Position numbers and translations under genes: made by a program. From Granulosicoccus sp045106855 (GTDB lineage Bacteria; Pseudomonadota; Gammaproteobacteria; Granulosicoccales; Granulosicoccaceae): DNA of 64,000 nucleotides. Positions 27,432 to 37,300 of this stretch are shown here, in pieces (position 1 is the first letter of the stretch; the number at the start of each line of letters is the position of its first letter). The notes beneath the pieces were generated by a model. That model was not told where the DNA came from and ran no database searches. It saw only the letters and a list, made by a program, of their open reading frames with translations. Location of the stretch: positions 1-64,000 of the forward strand of contig JBGCFI010000074.1 in the NCBI GenBank assembly GCA_045106855.1. The letters run 5' to 3'.

Positions 27432-28202
27432 TTACCAGACTGCATCCGGGTAGGCACGCTGCAGAAATTGCAACTCCGCCAGTATGAACCCCAGGTGCTC
27501 ACTGTGTATGCCGCTTTTACCACCACGACGCACATAATTACTATCCGGTATTTTAAGTGTCGCTTGCCCCAAGGCCGTTGATACATGCTCGTGCCAGGCA
27601 GCAGCTACTACCGAAACTTCGGGTACTACACCACCAGTCTGTAGCGCCGGATCCAGATCATCCATGTCGAACATTTCACCGGTATATGACCAAAGTTCAT
27701 CCAGAGATGCTTGCATGTAATGGTGACTTGTCTTGCTGCCATCACCCAATCGAACAATAAGATCAGTACTGCGTTCGAGATGATAAGCCACCTCTTTGAT
27801 ACTTTTCTCAGCAATCTCGGCAATCCGTTTGTCAGTAGATTGCATCAGTGCCTTTAACATCGGCAAGTGCCACGCATCAAACAGAAACTGACGCATAAGC
27901 GTCAAGGCATAGTTTTCATTCGGGCGTTCGAGCAATAACAGGTTACGAAAATCGAATGCATCACGAAAGTAGGCTAGATCATCGGCCGAGCGACCACTGC
28001 CTTCAACCTCACCTGCCAGTCCCAACCATAACTGTGTTTGGCCAATAAGATCCAACGATATATTGGATATGGCAATGTCTTCTTCAAGAGCCGGTCCGTG
28101 ACCGCACCACTCAGAATTTCTATGTGCCAGTATCAGGCAGTTATCTCCCATCTGTAGCAGAAATTCGAACAATCCATCTTCTGCCTTGCTATTCACAGCC
28201 AT
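27432..28202 (-). CDS. paaC: phenylacetyl-CoA epoxidase structural subunit PaaC
   Basis: About 256 residues from the ATG at 28202, which overlaps the paaB stop (TGATG). It is a ferritin-fold partner of PaaA: MGDNCLILAHRNSEWCGHGP, DDLAYFRDAFDFRNLLLLER, EVAYHLERSTDLIVRLGDGS and LHEHV-like C-terminal helices are typical of PaaC. It lacks an own catalytic role and stabilises the PaaA-PaaC heterodimer (family knowledge). Operon position and size are standard. Confidence 0.93.
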   Translation of the reverse strand: MAVNSKAEDGLFEFLLQMGDNCLILAHRNSEWCGHGPALEEDIAISNISLDLIGQTQLWLGLAGEVEGSGRSADDLAYFRDAFDFRNLLLLERPNENYALTLMRQFLFDAWHLPMLKALMQSTDKRIAEIAEKSIKEVAYHLERSTDLIVRLGDGSKTSHHYMQASLDELWSYTGEMFDMDDLDPALQTGGVVPEVSVVAAAWHEHVSTALGQATLKIPDSNYVRRGGKSGIHSEHLGFILAELQFLQRAYPDAVW

Positions 28203-28546
28203 CACATATGTCCCACTTCCTCAGGTATGTCGAAGAATGTGGGATGTCTGTATACCTTCGAGCTGGCCGGATCGAACAAGGATTCCTTGTCGGAGGGAGC
28301 ACTGGCAACAATCTGTGTTGATTTAACGGCCCAAATACTGACGCCTTCGTTGCGACGCGTATAGACATCGCGGGCATTGTTGATCGCCATGTCTGCATCA
28401 GCGGCATGCAGACTGCCAACATGCCGGTGACTCATGCCATGTTGACCACGAATGAATATCTCCCATAAAGGAAGCTCAGGTTTACGTTGGCTGTTTTTTT
28501 CCGAACCTTCTGTATCCGGGTATGCCGATGTATTCACAGAGCTCAT
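28202..28546 (-). CDS. paaB: phenylacetyl-CoA epoxidase subunit PaaB
   Basis: About 114 residues from the ATG at 28546, which overlaps the paaA stop by 4 bp (ATGA). The core PLWEIFIRGQHGMSHRHVGS, then YTRRNEGVSIWAVKSTQIV, is typical of PaaB, a small bridging subunit of the multicomponent monooxygenase. Its N-terminal 20 residues are polar and longer than usual. It is translationally coupled to paaA and paaC. Confidence 0.92.
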   Translation of the reverse strand: MSSVNTSAYPDTEGSEKNSQRKPELPLWEIFIRGQHGMSHRHVGSLHAADADMAINNARDVYTRRNEGVSIWAVKSTQIVASAPSDKESLFDPASSKVYRHPTFFDIPEEVGHM

Positions 28547-29535
28547 GCGGCCTCCCCACGACTGCCTCGTTGTTTTGCCGCATTGGCAAGTAAGCCATCC
28601 CGGAACCATTCACCGTCATTCCAGGCGGTAACACGCGCTTGCAATCGTTCTTTGTTGCAAGGCCCATTGCCGGCCAGTACCTCGTAAAATTCATTCCAGT
28701 CGGGTTCGGAGAAATCATAGCCGTCTTTCTCTTCGTTCCAGCAAAGCTTGTCATCAGGAACGCTGAGGCCCAGATAATGGGCTTGCGGAACTGTCTGATC
28801 AACAAATTTTTGCCGTAATTCATCGTTGGTATTGATCTTTATTTTCCAGGCCATCGATTGGGCCGAATGCACCGATTCTTTGTCTGAGGGGCCGAACATC
28901 ATCAGCGAGGGATACCAGAACCGATTAAAGGCATCCTGCGCCATTCGTTTTTGAGCCTCTGTGCCGCTGGCCATCTTCATCATGATGTGAAAGCCCTGAC
29001 GCTGGTGAAAACTCTCTTCCTTGCATATTCTTACCATTGCTCTGGCATAAGGTCCGTAAGAGGTGCGTTGCAAGGGAACCTGATTCATAATAGCAGCGCC
29101 ATCCACTAGCCATCCTACTGCACCTATGTCTGCCCATGTCAAGGTCGGATAATTGAAAATGGAAGAGTATTTGGCCTTACCCGTGTGCAGTTGATCGAAC
29201 ATTTCATCGCGACTGATACCTAGCGTTTCAGCGGCACAGTAAAGGTAGAGACCATGACCGGCTTCATCCTGAACCTTGGCAAGCAGAATAGCTTTGCGCT
29301 CGAGTGTTGGTGCACGTGTTATCCAGTTACTTTCGGGAAGCTGACCAACCAGCTCCGAGTGTGCATGCTGACTTATCTGCCGGATGAGAGTCTTGCGATA
29401 GCCGTCAGGCATCCAGTCTTTGGGTTCTATCTTTTGATCGTCGTCGATGCGCTCCTGAAACGCACGTTCTTCGGATGTCATGTCATCGAGACTCATGACG
29501 CCCTTACCATCAGTTTTGACAATTTGTGCGTACAC
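28543..29535 (-). CDS. paaA: phenylacetyl-CoA 1,2-epoxidase catalytic subunit PaaA
   Basis: About 330 residues. PaaA carries the di-iron centre that epoxidises phenylacetyl-CoA. Visible ligand motifs are LAKVQDEAGHGLYLYCAAE and CKEESFHQRQGFHIM. I chose GTG at 29535 because a near-perfect Shine-Dalgarno ends exactly before it; an in-frame GTG six bases earlier overlaps that site. It heads paaABCDE. It is preceded by a 325-bp region after paaK, implying its own promoter. Confidence 0.94.
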   Translation of the reverse strand: MYAQIVKTDGKGVMSLDDMTSEERAFQERIDDDQKIEPKDWMPDGYRKTLIRQISQHAHSELVGQLPESNWITRAPTLERKAILLAKVQDEAGHGLYLYCAAETLGISRDEMFDQLHTGKAKYSSIFNYPTLTWADIGAVGWLVDGAAIMNQVPLQRTSYGPYARAMVRICKEESFHQRQGFHIMMKMASGTEAQKRMAQDAFNRFWYPSLMMFGPSDKESVHSAQSMAWKIKINTNDELRQKFVDQTVPQAHYLGLSVPDDKLCWNEEKDGYDFSEPDWNEFYEVLAGNGPCNKERLQARVTAWNDGEWFRDGLLANAAKQRGSRGEAA

Positions 29536-29548
29536 GATCACCTCCTTT
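29536..29548 (-). promoter_or_regulatory. extended Shine-Dalgarno of paaA
   Basis: AAAGGAGGTGATC lies immediately before the GTG start. Twelve consecutive bases are complementary to the canonical bacterial 16S 3' tail, and GGAGG is 5 nt from the start. This decides the start codon and predicts very efficient initiation. Confidence 0.8.
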
Positions 29549-29860
29549 TACAAGCATCTCAATGATGCGATCAAGCTGCCTTTGGATCAGCACCATAAAT
29601 TGCCTGATCGTTAAGCCAGTATATAGCGATAACTCTAACAGATTCAAGAAAATAGCTCAGGCTCAGAGCGCTTACTTTCAGCTTTGAGATGCGCTTTACA
29701 CTACCTGATTGGTCACCTGATTTAGTAAGTCAGACAAACACTCCGACTGCGTAACCCCCACACAAACTCGTATCCGTAAAATACTGTCAGAGCGTCATTA
29801 GTCGCCGACTTTATAGCGCGATACACAGACGACATCAGGGCACTGAAAGAGTCTTTTTAT
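29549..29860. other. intergenic region before paaA
   Basis: About 310 bp between paaK and paaA with no supported gene. It should hold the paaA promoter. A direct repeat CCTGATT-GGTCA-CCTGATT at about 29703-29721 is visible; no recognised PaaX or PaaR site and no terminator could be assigned. Confidence 0.4.
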
Positions 29861-31168
29861 TCAATGCTCATGAACACGTTTGTCCACGACACGTTTTGCT
29901 TTGCCTTCAGAGCGCTCCACACCACCGGGAGCGACAACATTCACCGTGGTGCTGACACCAATCAGTGATTTAATTTGTTCTTGCAGTTCTGTGCTCAAGC
30001 CAGCGATGCTGCCATCGTCCAGCACTATCCTAGACTCCACATTGACGGCGAGAGAATCCAGACGACCGTCACGATCCACAATCAACTGATAATGCGGTGC
30101 CAAGCCGTTGATCTTGAGCAGGATCTCTTCAATCTGGCTTGGAAAAACGTTAACACCGCGAATAATCAACATATCATCTGAGCGACCGGTAATTTTGTCC
30201 ATTCGCCGCATTGAACGTGGACCTGGAGGTAGCAATCGGGTGAGATCCCGCGTGCGATATCGAATCATCGGCTGCGCTTCCCTGCTTAACGTGGTAAACA
30301 CTAACTCACCATATTCCCCGTCTGGTAATACCTCTCCCGTTTCAGGATTGATGATTTCCGGGTAGAAGTGGTCTTCCCAGATAGTGGGACCATCCTTGGA
30401 CTCTATGCACTCATTGGCCACCCCCGGTCCACCCACTTCGGATAATCCGTAAATATCAACAGCATCGATGCCCAGTCTGTTTTCGATTTCCGTGCGCATA
30501 CTGCCGGTCCAGGGTTCTGCTCCGAAAATGCCAATCTCAAGAGAGCTTTGTCGCGGGTTCATTCCCTGACGTTCCATCTCATCGATGACATTCAACATAT
30601 AGGACGGAGTAATCATGATGATGCGAGGTTTGAAATCCTGAATCAGCTGCACCTGTTTGGCCGTTTGACCACCTCCCATTGGTACAACTGCGCAACCTAG
30701 ACGCTCAGCACCGTAGTGAGCACCCAGTCCTCCTGTGAACAGCCCGTATCCATAGGCCACATGAAGCATGTCTTTTCGGGTTCCACCGCTGGCACGGATG
30801 CACCGCGCAACCAGATTTGCCCAGGTGTCAATATCATTCTGGGTATACGTGACAACGGTGGACTTTCCGGTCGTACCACTGGAGGCATGAATGCGGACGA
30901 CATCTTCCATAGGAACTGCAGTGAGCCCGAATGGATAGTTATCTCGCAGATCGTTTTTGACCGTAAATGGAAATTTGGATATATCAGACACCGATTGCAA
31001 ATCATCAGGACAAACACCTGATGCCTCACATTTTATTCGGTAAGGTGCAACATTGTCATAGATGTGCCGAACCGTGTGTTGCATTCGTTTGAACTGCAAG
31101 TTTTGTAACTCATCCTGGCTAGCCGTCTCGATCGGTTCAAGTCCGGCGGTTTGCACCTGTTGGTTCAT
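29861..31168 (-). CDS. paaK: phenylacetate-CoA ligase PaaK
   Basis: A 435-residue AMP-forming ligase that activates phenylacetate with CoA. The family-specific P-loop HASSGTTGKSTVVTYTQND is present, with YGLSEVGGPGVANECIESKD, MIRYRTRDLTRLLPPG, and the ending GKAKRVVDKR. Length and motifs are typical of PaaK, which is distinct from the benzoate ligase in this window. It follows paaJ by 46 bp on the same strand and catalyses the first step of the paa route. Confidence 0.95.
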   Translation of the reverse strand: MNQQVQTAGLEPIETASQDELQNLQFKRMQHTVRHIYDNVAPYRIKCEASGVCPDDLQSVSDISKFPFTVKNDLRDNYPFGLTAVPMEDVVRIHASSGTTGKSTVVTYTQNDIDTWANLVARCIRASGGTRKDMLHVAYGYGLFTGGLGAHYGAERLGCAVVPMGGGQTAKQVQLIQDFKPRIIMITPSYMLNVIDEMERQGMNPRQSSLEIGIFGAEPWTGSMRTEIENRLGIDAVDIYGLSEVGGPGVANECIESKDGPTIWEDHFYPEIINPETGEVLPDGEYGELVFTTLSREAQPMIRYRTRDLTRLLPPGPRSMRRMDKITGRSDDMLIIRGVNVFPSQIEEILLKINGLAPHYQLIVDRDGRLDSLAVNVESRIVLDDGSIAGLSTELQEQIKSLIGVSTTVNVVAPGGVERSEGKAKRVVDKRVHEH

Positions 31169-31214
31169 TATATTTCCTCTCCCCTCTGAACGTTAGCTAC
31201 GCGTATTCATACGA

Positions 31215-32420
31215 TTACACGCGTTCAATTATCATGGCAATTCCCTGCCCGACTCCTACGCACATGGAGCATAGCGCGAAGCGGGATCGTTCACGCACAA
31301 GTTGAGTTGCGGCCGTCGTAACCAGTCTTGCGCCACTCATACCCAGAGGATGTCCCATAGCTATAGCACCTCCCTGCGGATTGACATGGACAGCATCGTC
31401 CTCAATCCCTAATTCCCGCAACACCGCTAACGCCTGGGCAGCGAAAGCCTCATTGAGTTCGATAAGATCCATGTCTTTAAAAGTCAAACCTGCGCGTTCG
31501 AGTGCACGCCGGGAGGCGGGTACAGGCCCCATTCCCATAATGCGAGGTGCAACGCCGGCACTTGCCATCGAAACTACTCGCGCCTTGGGAGCTAACCCAT
31601 ACTGTTTGACAGCCCTCTCAGACGCAATCAGCAATGCACACGCCCCATCATTGACACCCGAGGCATTCCCTGCTGTCACACTTAAATCAGCGCCGTTAAT
31701 ACCGCGAAGTTTTGCTAAAGCCGCGATGCCAGTACCCGGGCGTGGATGCTCATCCGTGTCAACTATCAACGGCTCACCCTTGCGTTGAGGAATCTCGACG
31801 GACACGATTTCACCGTTAAAATGACCTGCCGCGTGGGCACGACTCCAACGTGCCTGACTACGTTCCGCGAACTTGTCTTGATCCTCTCGGCTTATTCCGT
31901 AATCAGCCGCAACATTATCAGCCGTTTGAGGCATGGAATGAGTACCATGCAGCTTATCCATTATTGGATTGACAAAACGCCAGCCTATGGTTGTATCGTA
32001 AATTGAAGCATTTCGACCAAAGGCTGTATCGATCTTGCCCATGACAAAGGGTGCACGAGACATACTCTCGACACCACCGGCAATCAACAGGTCAGCATCC
32101 CCCGCTTTGATGCTGCGAGCTGCCTGACCTACCGCTTCCATACCCGATCCACACAAACGGTTAACCGTTGACCCTGGAACTGCCTCTGGCAATCCTCCCA
32201 GCAAACCCGACATGCGAGCAACGTTACGATTGTCTTCTCCTGCCTGATTGGCACAGCCATAGATCACATCATCAACAGCTTCCCAGTCAACTCCATGGTT
32301 TAGAGCCACTAACTGCGCTATTGGCAATGCCCCGAGATCATCGGCACGAATAGACGATAATGCACCGCCATAGCGGCCTATAGGGGTTCTGACTGCATCG
32401 CAGATAAATGCCTCTTTCAT
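31215..32420 (-). CDS. paaJ: 3-oxoadipyl-CoA/3-oxo-5,6-dehydrosuberyl-CoA thiolase PaaJ
   Basis: A 401-residue thiolase. Catalytic residues are visible: Cys in VNRLCGSGMEAVGQAARSI, His in NPQGGAIAMGHPLGMSGARL, and Cys in CSMCVGVGQGIAM. High similarity to PcaF/PaaJ thiolases and its position beside paaK support the role in the last steps, yielding acetyl-CoA and succinyl-CoA. It would also serve the 3-oxoadipyl-CoA stage of the box pathway. It is the first gene of the long minus-strand block. Confidence 0.92.
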   Translation of the reverse strand: MKEAFICDAVRTPIGRYGGALSSIRADDLGALPIAQLVALNHGVDWEAVDDVIYGCANQAGEDNRNVARMSGLLGGLPEAVPGSTVNRLCGSGMEAVGQAARSIKAGDADLLIAGGVESMSRAPFVMGKIDTAFGRNASIYDTTIGWRFVNPIMDKLHGTHSMPQTADNVAADYGISREDQDKFAERSQARWSRAHAAGHFNGEIVSVEIPQRKGEPLIVDTDEHPRPGTGIAALAKLRGINGADLSVTAGNASGVNDGACALLIASERAVKQYGLAPKARVVSMASAGVAPRIMGMGPVPASRRALERAGLTFKDMDLIELNEAFAAQALAVLRELGIEDDAVHVNPQGGAIAMGHPLGMSGARLVTTAATQLVRERSRFALCSMCVGVGQGIAMIIERV

Positions 32421-32724
32421 GTTTTACGTCTCATGATATCGCTGATTGATAGTGGATATATTCTAGTTTACGCGACGATTCGTTGACGCATTTTAATTGC
32501 TGAAACCCCATATGGCTATTGTGCCCTGCCTCTGAAGAAACTACCGGGATTGTGCAAGCGATAGAGAATACTGGCAGACTCTCTCCAAATTGGGTCGCAG
32601 CAAGGTCAGAACCATAACAATTTACGGAGACAATCCGTCACCCTGGCAATATACAGCCAGCCTTACCCACCACCTAGCAATGATGAACGAATCTAATGAT
32701 GCAACCATCGGGAATTGAGTTTCC
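32421..32724. other. divergent intergenic region between paaJ and the monooxygenase remnant
   Basis: About 304 bp with no supported gene. It must contain the paaJ promoter on the minus strand and the promoter of the former flavin monooxygenase on the plus strand. I see no clear palindromic operator. Confidence 0.4.
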
Positions 32725-33361
32725 ATGAGACCTGCCGGCCGTGGTGAGAAAAACTCGCTGTATTTCACTTACCCGCATTTCGATCCACCAGATCCTTCGA
32801 CGCGGAACTCTAAGAAAAACATTGCCCCTGTAGCCATTGTGGGTGCCGGACCGATTGGCATGACGGCAGCTCTGGCATTGGCAAAAGAAGGTGTGCCGTC
32901 GGTCGTTTTCGATAAAAAGTGCGCGGTTCATAACGCCTCACACGCACGGGTGGAAATTGATGCGAGACGCGGCCTTGTCACTTGCACTGACACATCCTTT
33001 TGCCGGAGAACTTGCCAATCCCCGACAAATGAAAGCTTTCACGTACAGCGGTAGTCCGGCGATTCTTCCGGACGACCGATCAGCAGGAAAATCTTTATTC
33101 ACCGACGGACCCAGTGTTGGTGCACTACTGCCAGATGCAAATTATCAGGATGGCTTTCTGTCAGATCAACTCGGCGACGGTTTTACAGTTCTGTGTTTTG
33201 ATACAAAGATTGCTCAACAGATCAATCAGTTCGACGCGGCGGATAACTACCAACTGAGTGTACTGCTTCTGCCCTGGCCCTCGCAGATTGCCGATAAGCT
33301 TGCTGCAAATGCTCAAACTGCGTATCTGGTACGCCCTGATATGTATATCGCCGGGCGCTAG
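32725..33361 (+). pseudogene. FAD-dependent aromatic monooxygenase with large internal deletion
   Basis: The N-terminus is intact up to about residue 67: a FAD-binding Rossmann motif (PVAIVGAGPIGMTAALALAK) continues to PSVVFDKK. From roughly 32960 homology resumes in another frame with the C-terminal part of the same family: LALTHPFAGELANPRQ, DGFLSDQLGDGFTVL, and the ending AYLVRPDMYIAG. About 350 residues of a roughly 550-residue enzyme are missing between the two pieces. I infer one internal deletion that also shifted frame. The normal enzyme would hydroxylate an aromatic acid, fitting the adjacent paa genes. Confidence 0.75.
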
Positions 33362-33429
33362 TCTGAAGCTACCGCGAAAGACGTTATTGATGGATTCTGA
33401 ACAGTGACGTTCTATAAGGAGCTATACCG

Positions 33430-33627
33430 ATGAAACACGTTGACCTGGAAAAATTCTACGAGTCCCTAGCGCTTAACATCGACTCGGTTGGTAAAGCCAA
33501 CAGCGAATTGTATCTTGCAAAGCTTGTATTGCTATTAGCGTATAGAAACGGTGATGCTAATGAAGTGCAAAAGTGCATTGAATACGCAGCATGTTCACTG
33601 AGCAATGAAGAGATTGAATGTGGATAG
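33430..33627 (+). CDS. DUF2783-like small protein
   Basis: A 65-residue protein with a good ribosome-binding site (AAGGAG) before the ATG. The pattern DLEKFYESL followed by YLAKLVLLLAYRNGDANEVQ resembles DUF2783, a small family usually encoded beside FAD-dependent aromatic monooxygenases. The neighbouring monooxygenase is broken here, so this is probably an orphan partner. Function unknown; the family call rests on a short motif. Confidence 0.55.
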   Translation: MKHVDLEKFYESLALNIDSVGKANSELYLAKLVLLLAYRNGDANEVQKCIEYAACSLSNEEIECG

Positions 33628-33689
33628 CGATACACACGTATCGTAAGGTTACGCGCAAGTCAGCGGTTTTCGTCTCTGTATCAGCTACA

Positions 33690-34283
33690 TCAGACCACTA
33701 CATGCAACTGCCGCCCGTTTTTTGCCAAGGCATAAAACTGTGAGCGCATATCAGTTGAAAATCGATTACCTTCTATACACAGCGTACGAAGATCTGGTGC
33801 ATTCTTGGCCCATTTCAGGATTTCCAGACCACCTGAATCACCGATATTGCAACCTACCAGCCCTAGCTCTATCATGGTACCCGGGAAGCCTTTAGCAAGC
33901 ATAGTCGCGCCCGTGTCTCCCAAGCCCGGATTAAAACTTGCGCTGAAAGAGGCCAATAACTGATGGTTGTCAGTATTAGTCTGCAACATTGCATCCGCAA
34001 GCATTCGTGCATCGGCATCGTTTAAATCAGCATTGCGCAGGTGCAAATTATACGCTGAGCCTGCATTAACCATTTTCATTAAGGTATTTGCGGCATCAAT
34101 ACAAACAGGCTTTCCTATCGCTCGCAAGGCATTAATCAATTGGGTTGGTCTCATTTCTGAAAATTCATTTCCAGCCGCAACGACGGTGCCGATAAAAAGA
34201 CTCGAACCAGGAATAAGAGTGCAACCACCCAAGGCAGTTTTCAATATGCTGCGGCGGGAAAGTCGCTCTTCTTTACAGTTCAT
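33690..34283 (-). CDS. small leucine-rich-repeat-like exported protein
   Basis: A 197-residue protein. The N-terminus has a twin-arginine-like SRRSILKTALGGC followed by a hydrophobic stretch, so export is likely, possibly as a Tat or lipoprotein substrate. The rest has ribonuclease-inhibitor-like repeats (LHLRNADLNDADARMLADAM, then FNPGLGDTGATMLAKG and LGLVGCNIGDSGGLEILKW). It starts 33 bp after the megasynthase gene on the same strand and may be the last gene of that operon. No enzymatic motif is seen; role unknown. Confidence 0.6.
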   Translation of the reverse strand: MNCKEERLSRRSILKTALGGCTLIPGSSLFIGTVVAAGNEFSEMRPTQLINALRAIGKPVCIDAANTLMKMVNAGSAYNLHLRNADLNDADARMLADAMLQTNTDNHQLLASFSASFNPGLGDTGATMLAKGFPGTMIELGLVGCNIGDSGGLEILKWAKNAPDLRTLCIEGNRFSTDMRSQFYALAKNGRQLHVVV

Positions 34284-34315
34284 TTTAGGTGAGCATGTCC
34301 GATAAGAGCATTATT

Positions 34316-37300
34316 TTATACATCATCATAAACACAAATGCTTAAATTTTCTGCCTCGTAGATCCTAAGCTCATCACGCCACAAACTACCTGAGGCCGTT
34401 ACCACAAGCTTATCGTCACAATACTCAACGGATGCGATTTCCACCACCAGCGTAACCTTCTTGGCTGTAGGTGTCACTTGCCCACGGTACGACCAGCGAA
34501 TTACATGATCCGGCGTAATATATCGGACTTTCGGATTTTTCATATTACCGGTCAGGCCTTTTAAAAGGATTCCTCGTAACATTACCTGTAATAATGCATC
34601 CAGGCCAAGCGATCCAGGCTGAACCGGATCCTGATAAAAGTGCGCTTTGAAATACCAGGCATAAGGGTCTACATTCTGATATCCGCGAATCAGGCCAAGT
34701 CCAGCGGTGCCGCCGGAAGGATCAAAGAAATCCACACCATCATTCATCAACATTTGCCCGGCCGGTAGTACCGAATGCGGATCTTCGACAAAAAACCGGG
34801 TTACTGGCAATTGTCGCATTGCTTTCTGTTGTTCGCTGGTTTCCAATCCGACTTGCCGGTTCAAGGCATCCATGGGAAAAAAGCCAAAGCTGGTTTGCAA
34901 TGTCAAAACGTTAAAACCCAGACTTGAATCTACATCGACATCAAAATGGACGATTGTCATAGAGCCCATGGTAGAGAAGCGAGTCATAGTGGACTTGACG
35001 CGAATACGCTGCGCAACGGCTTCGATGGCGTTGCTGAATGTCCCTTCACCATCCAGATTACGAAAGCACTCTCCACCCAGCAGCGCAAACCCACCATGAC
35101 TACCAAGCCATCCACAGGGTTGTAATGCAACTTCAAGTAGCACGGCAAAAGGCATCTGCCCATTTCTACTATCCCGGAAATACCAGGCATCCGGGGGCAC
35201 ATCGTATTCGCATACAACAGTAGCTCCAATCTCAGGACAATTCGGGCGGGTAGAAATGGATAACACGCGAGAGATCATGTGATAAGGCGGTTGCGGCAAG
35301 CGTGGCACGCGTCCGCGATGATCCATCGTTTGATACATGGCACCAAACGCATCTGAAGGGGCACCGTTACCGCAGGCCAGTAAAGCGTGCCAGTCACCAC
35401 GCGACTCACGCTCAGGCCCAATCAATGTAGGTATAATATCCGATGAAGTTGAAGGCCACTGGCGACGCAGTCGTACTTTAAAGCTTGGACAATAAAACAC
35501 CTTGAATCCGTCACAGCTGGTTATCAAAGCTGCATGTACTTCTGGCATATCACCATCAATAATCTGATCAACATGAACTTCGTAGCTGAGTTCATGTTGC
35601 TTGTCAGGGATAACCTGTCCGCGACACTCGAAGCGAGCTGATGCACCGGGCAAAGGTTCAAACACCCACCCATCTCGCTGGCAGCTAAGACCCATGGCCA
35701 TTGCCAGGCACTCCAGCGCCTGTACTGCAGCCTCTGCCATCAATGTTCCAGGCATACAGGGATCGTTGTGAAAGTGGCCGTCATAAAACCAGGCATCTAA
35801 TGGTACCGTTGCGACGGCCTGAAGGTAACCTCGCCCCCAAGCGCCACCAACTGGATTAAAATCCGGAACTTCATCAAACAACACAAGCTTGCCCCCTGGT
35901 AGTCGAGGCGGATTTGAGTGTGCAGCACAATGCTCAAACCCCTCACCAAAACAAGCAAAAGCATCACCGGCACGTAAAGCGTCGAGATCGCGTTTTGAGA
36001 ACGACCTTTTTGTTGATGCCTTCGCAACATCAAAAACCGGTGGATTAGCGGTTTGAGGTGGCTCATTGACAAGATTGATTAAAACGCCATTACTTGCGGC
36101 TAACTCGGTATCGGTAAAAAACCCGGCCTGCCCATGACGCACTGAGATCACCAGACGACCATCGACTCGGCAATCGTATTGAAAAAAGAATAGACGAATA
36201 CCGTTGATTTCAGCGTGACCTGTAATCTCGATCTGGTAACACAACGTCTCACCCACTTGCGGTAGCTGCTCGTCATGCACCGTCATTTCACAACCCAGCA
36301 ACCGATAAACGCGCTCATCGCGATTCCGGAAATCAGCGCCCATCCATGAAATGAGTGACAGATCTGCCTGGCCCGACTCAATTAACGGACCCGGTCGCAT
36401 GGCATTGGCGTGCAAATACCACTCATCGGCCTTGATATCGGTTTCGGTCCATATTGTGCCAGTTGACTCGACACCCGCTTCAGCATCGATACCCACGATA
36501 CGATCTACCATCAATAACGGTGGTGCGGGCAATCGAACTTGCCTTTCGTAACTGTCCTGTGATTTGAAAGATTCACCAAACAAGCTGGATATCAGTCCGC
36601 GACTGGCAGCTTTCAACGCAGCATGATCAAAGCTTGGCCCACGTGGCGAGTTCTGCGGCAGCGGCACGTTAACCGCAACCGAAGTTACGTTGAGTATTGC
36701 TTTATGCTCAGGCGCATAGATAGCGTTATAAGCGGGAACCGGCAAACCAGGAGCGCAAGGCATACGGGCATGTCTAACACGTTCTGGCCATTCCGGCATG
36801 TTGAAACCAATCATGATTTTTATGTCCGATGAGCGAGTCTTTCTTACCGACCAGGGGTGACGATGCAATGAGTCAAGCTGACTTAGCAGCGCTTCCATAT
36901 CAACATCATGCCCGTCTGCATACAGGGCTGCCACCAGATGGGCAAGCTGAGATGTATCAGAGTGTCCGATACTATCAGCCGCCAGGGCCCTGTGCGGACG
37001 CGCGCCCAGTATTTTTTTAATACTTGATGTCAGAGTATCTCTAGGACCCACCTCGATGAAAGTTCTAATCCCATCCGCATATGCCTGTTCTACGATTTTA
37101 CGAAAATCGATGGTTTGCAGGGCTTGTCTGGTGAGTTGATCGGCTATGTTGTGTCGGGTGGGCTCATAGCTCTTGTGCTCACCATGTCCGTAAACCCGAA
37201 CATCGGCATGAGTTGAAGTCTGGCGCGTATGAACTGAACGCCACGTGTCAGCATAGGGTTGTAGTGTTGGTGTATGCACGATCAAGTGATGATTCATTAG

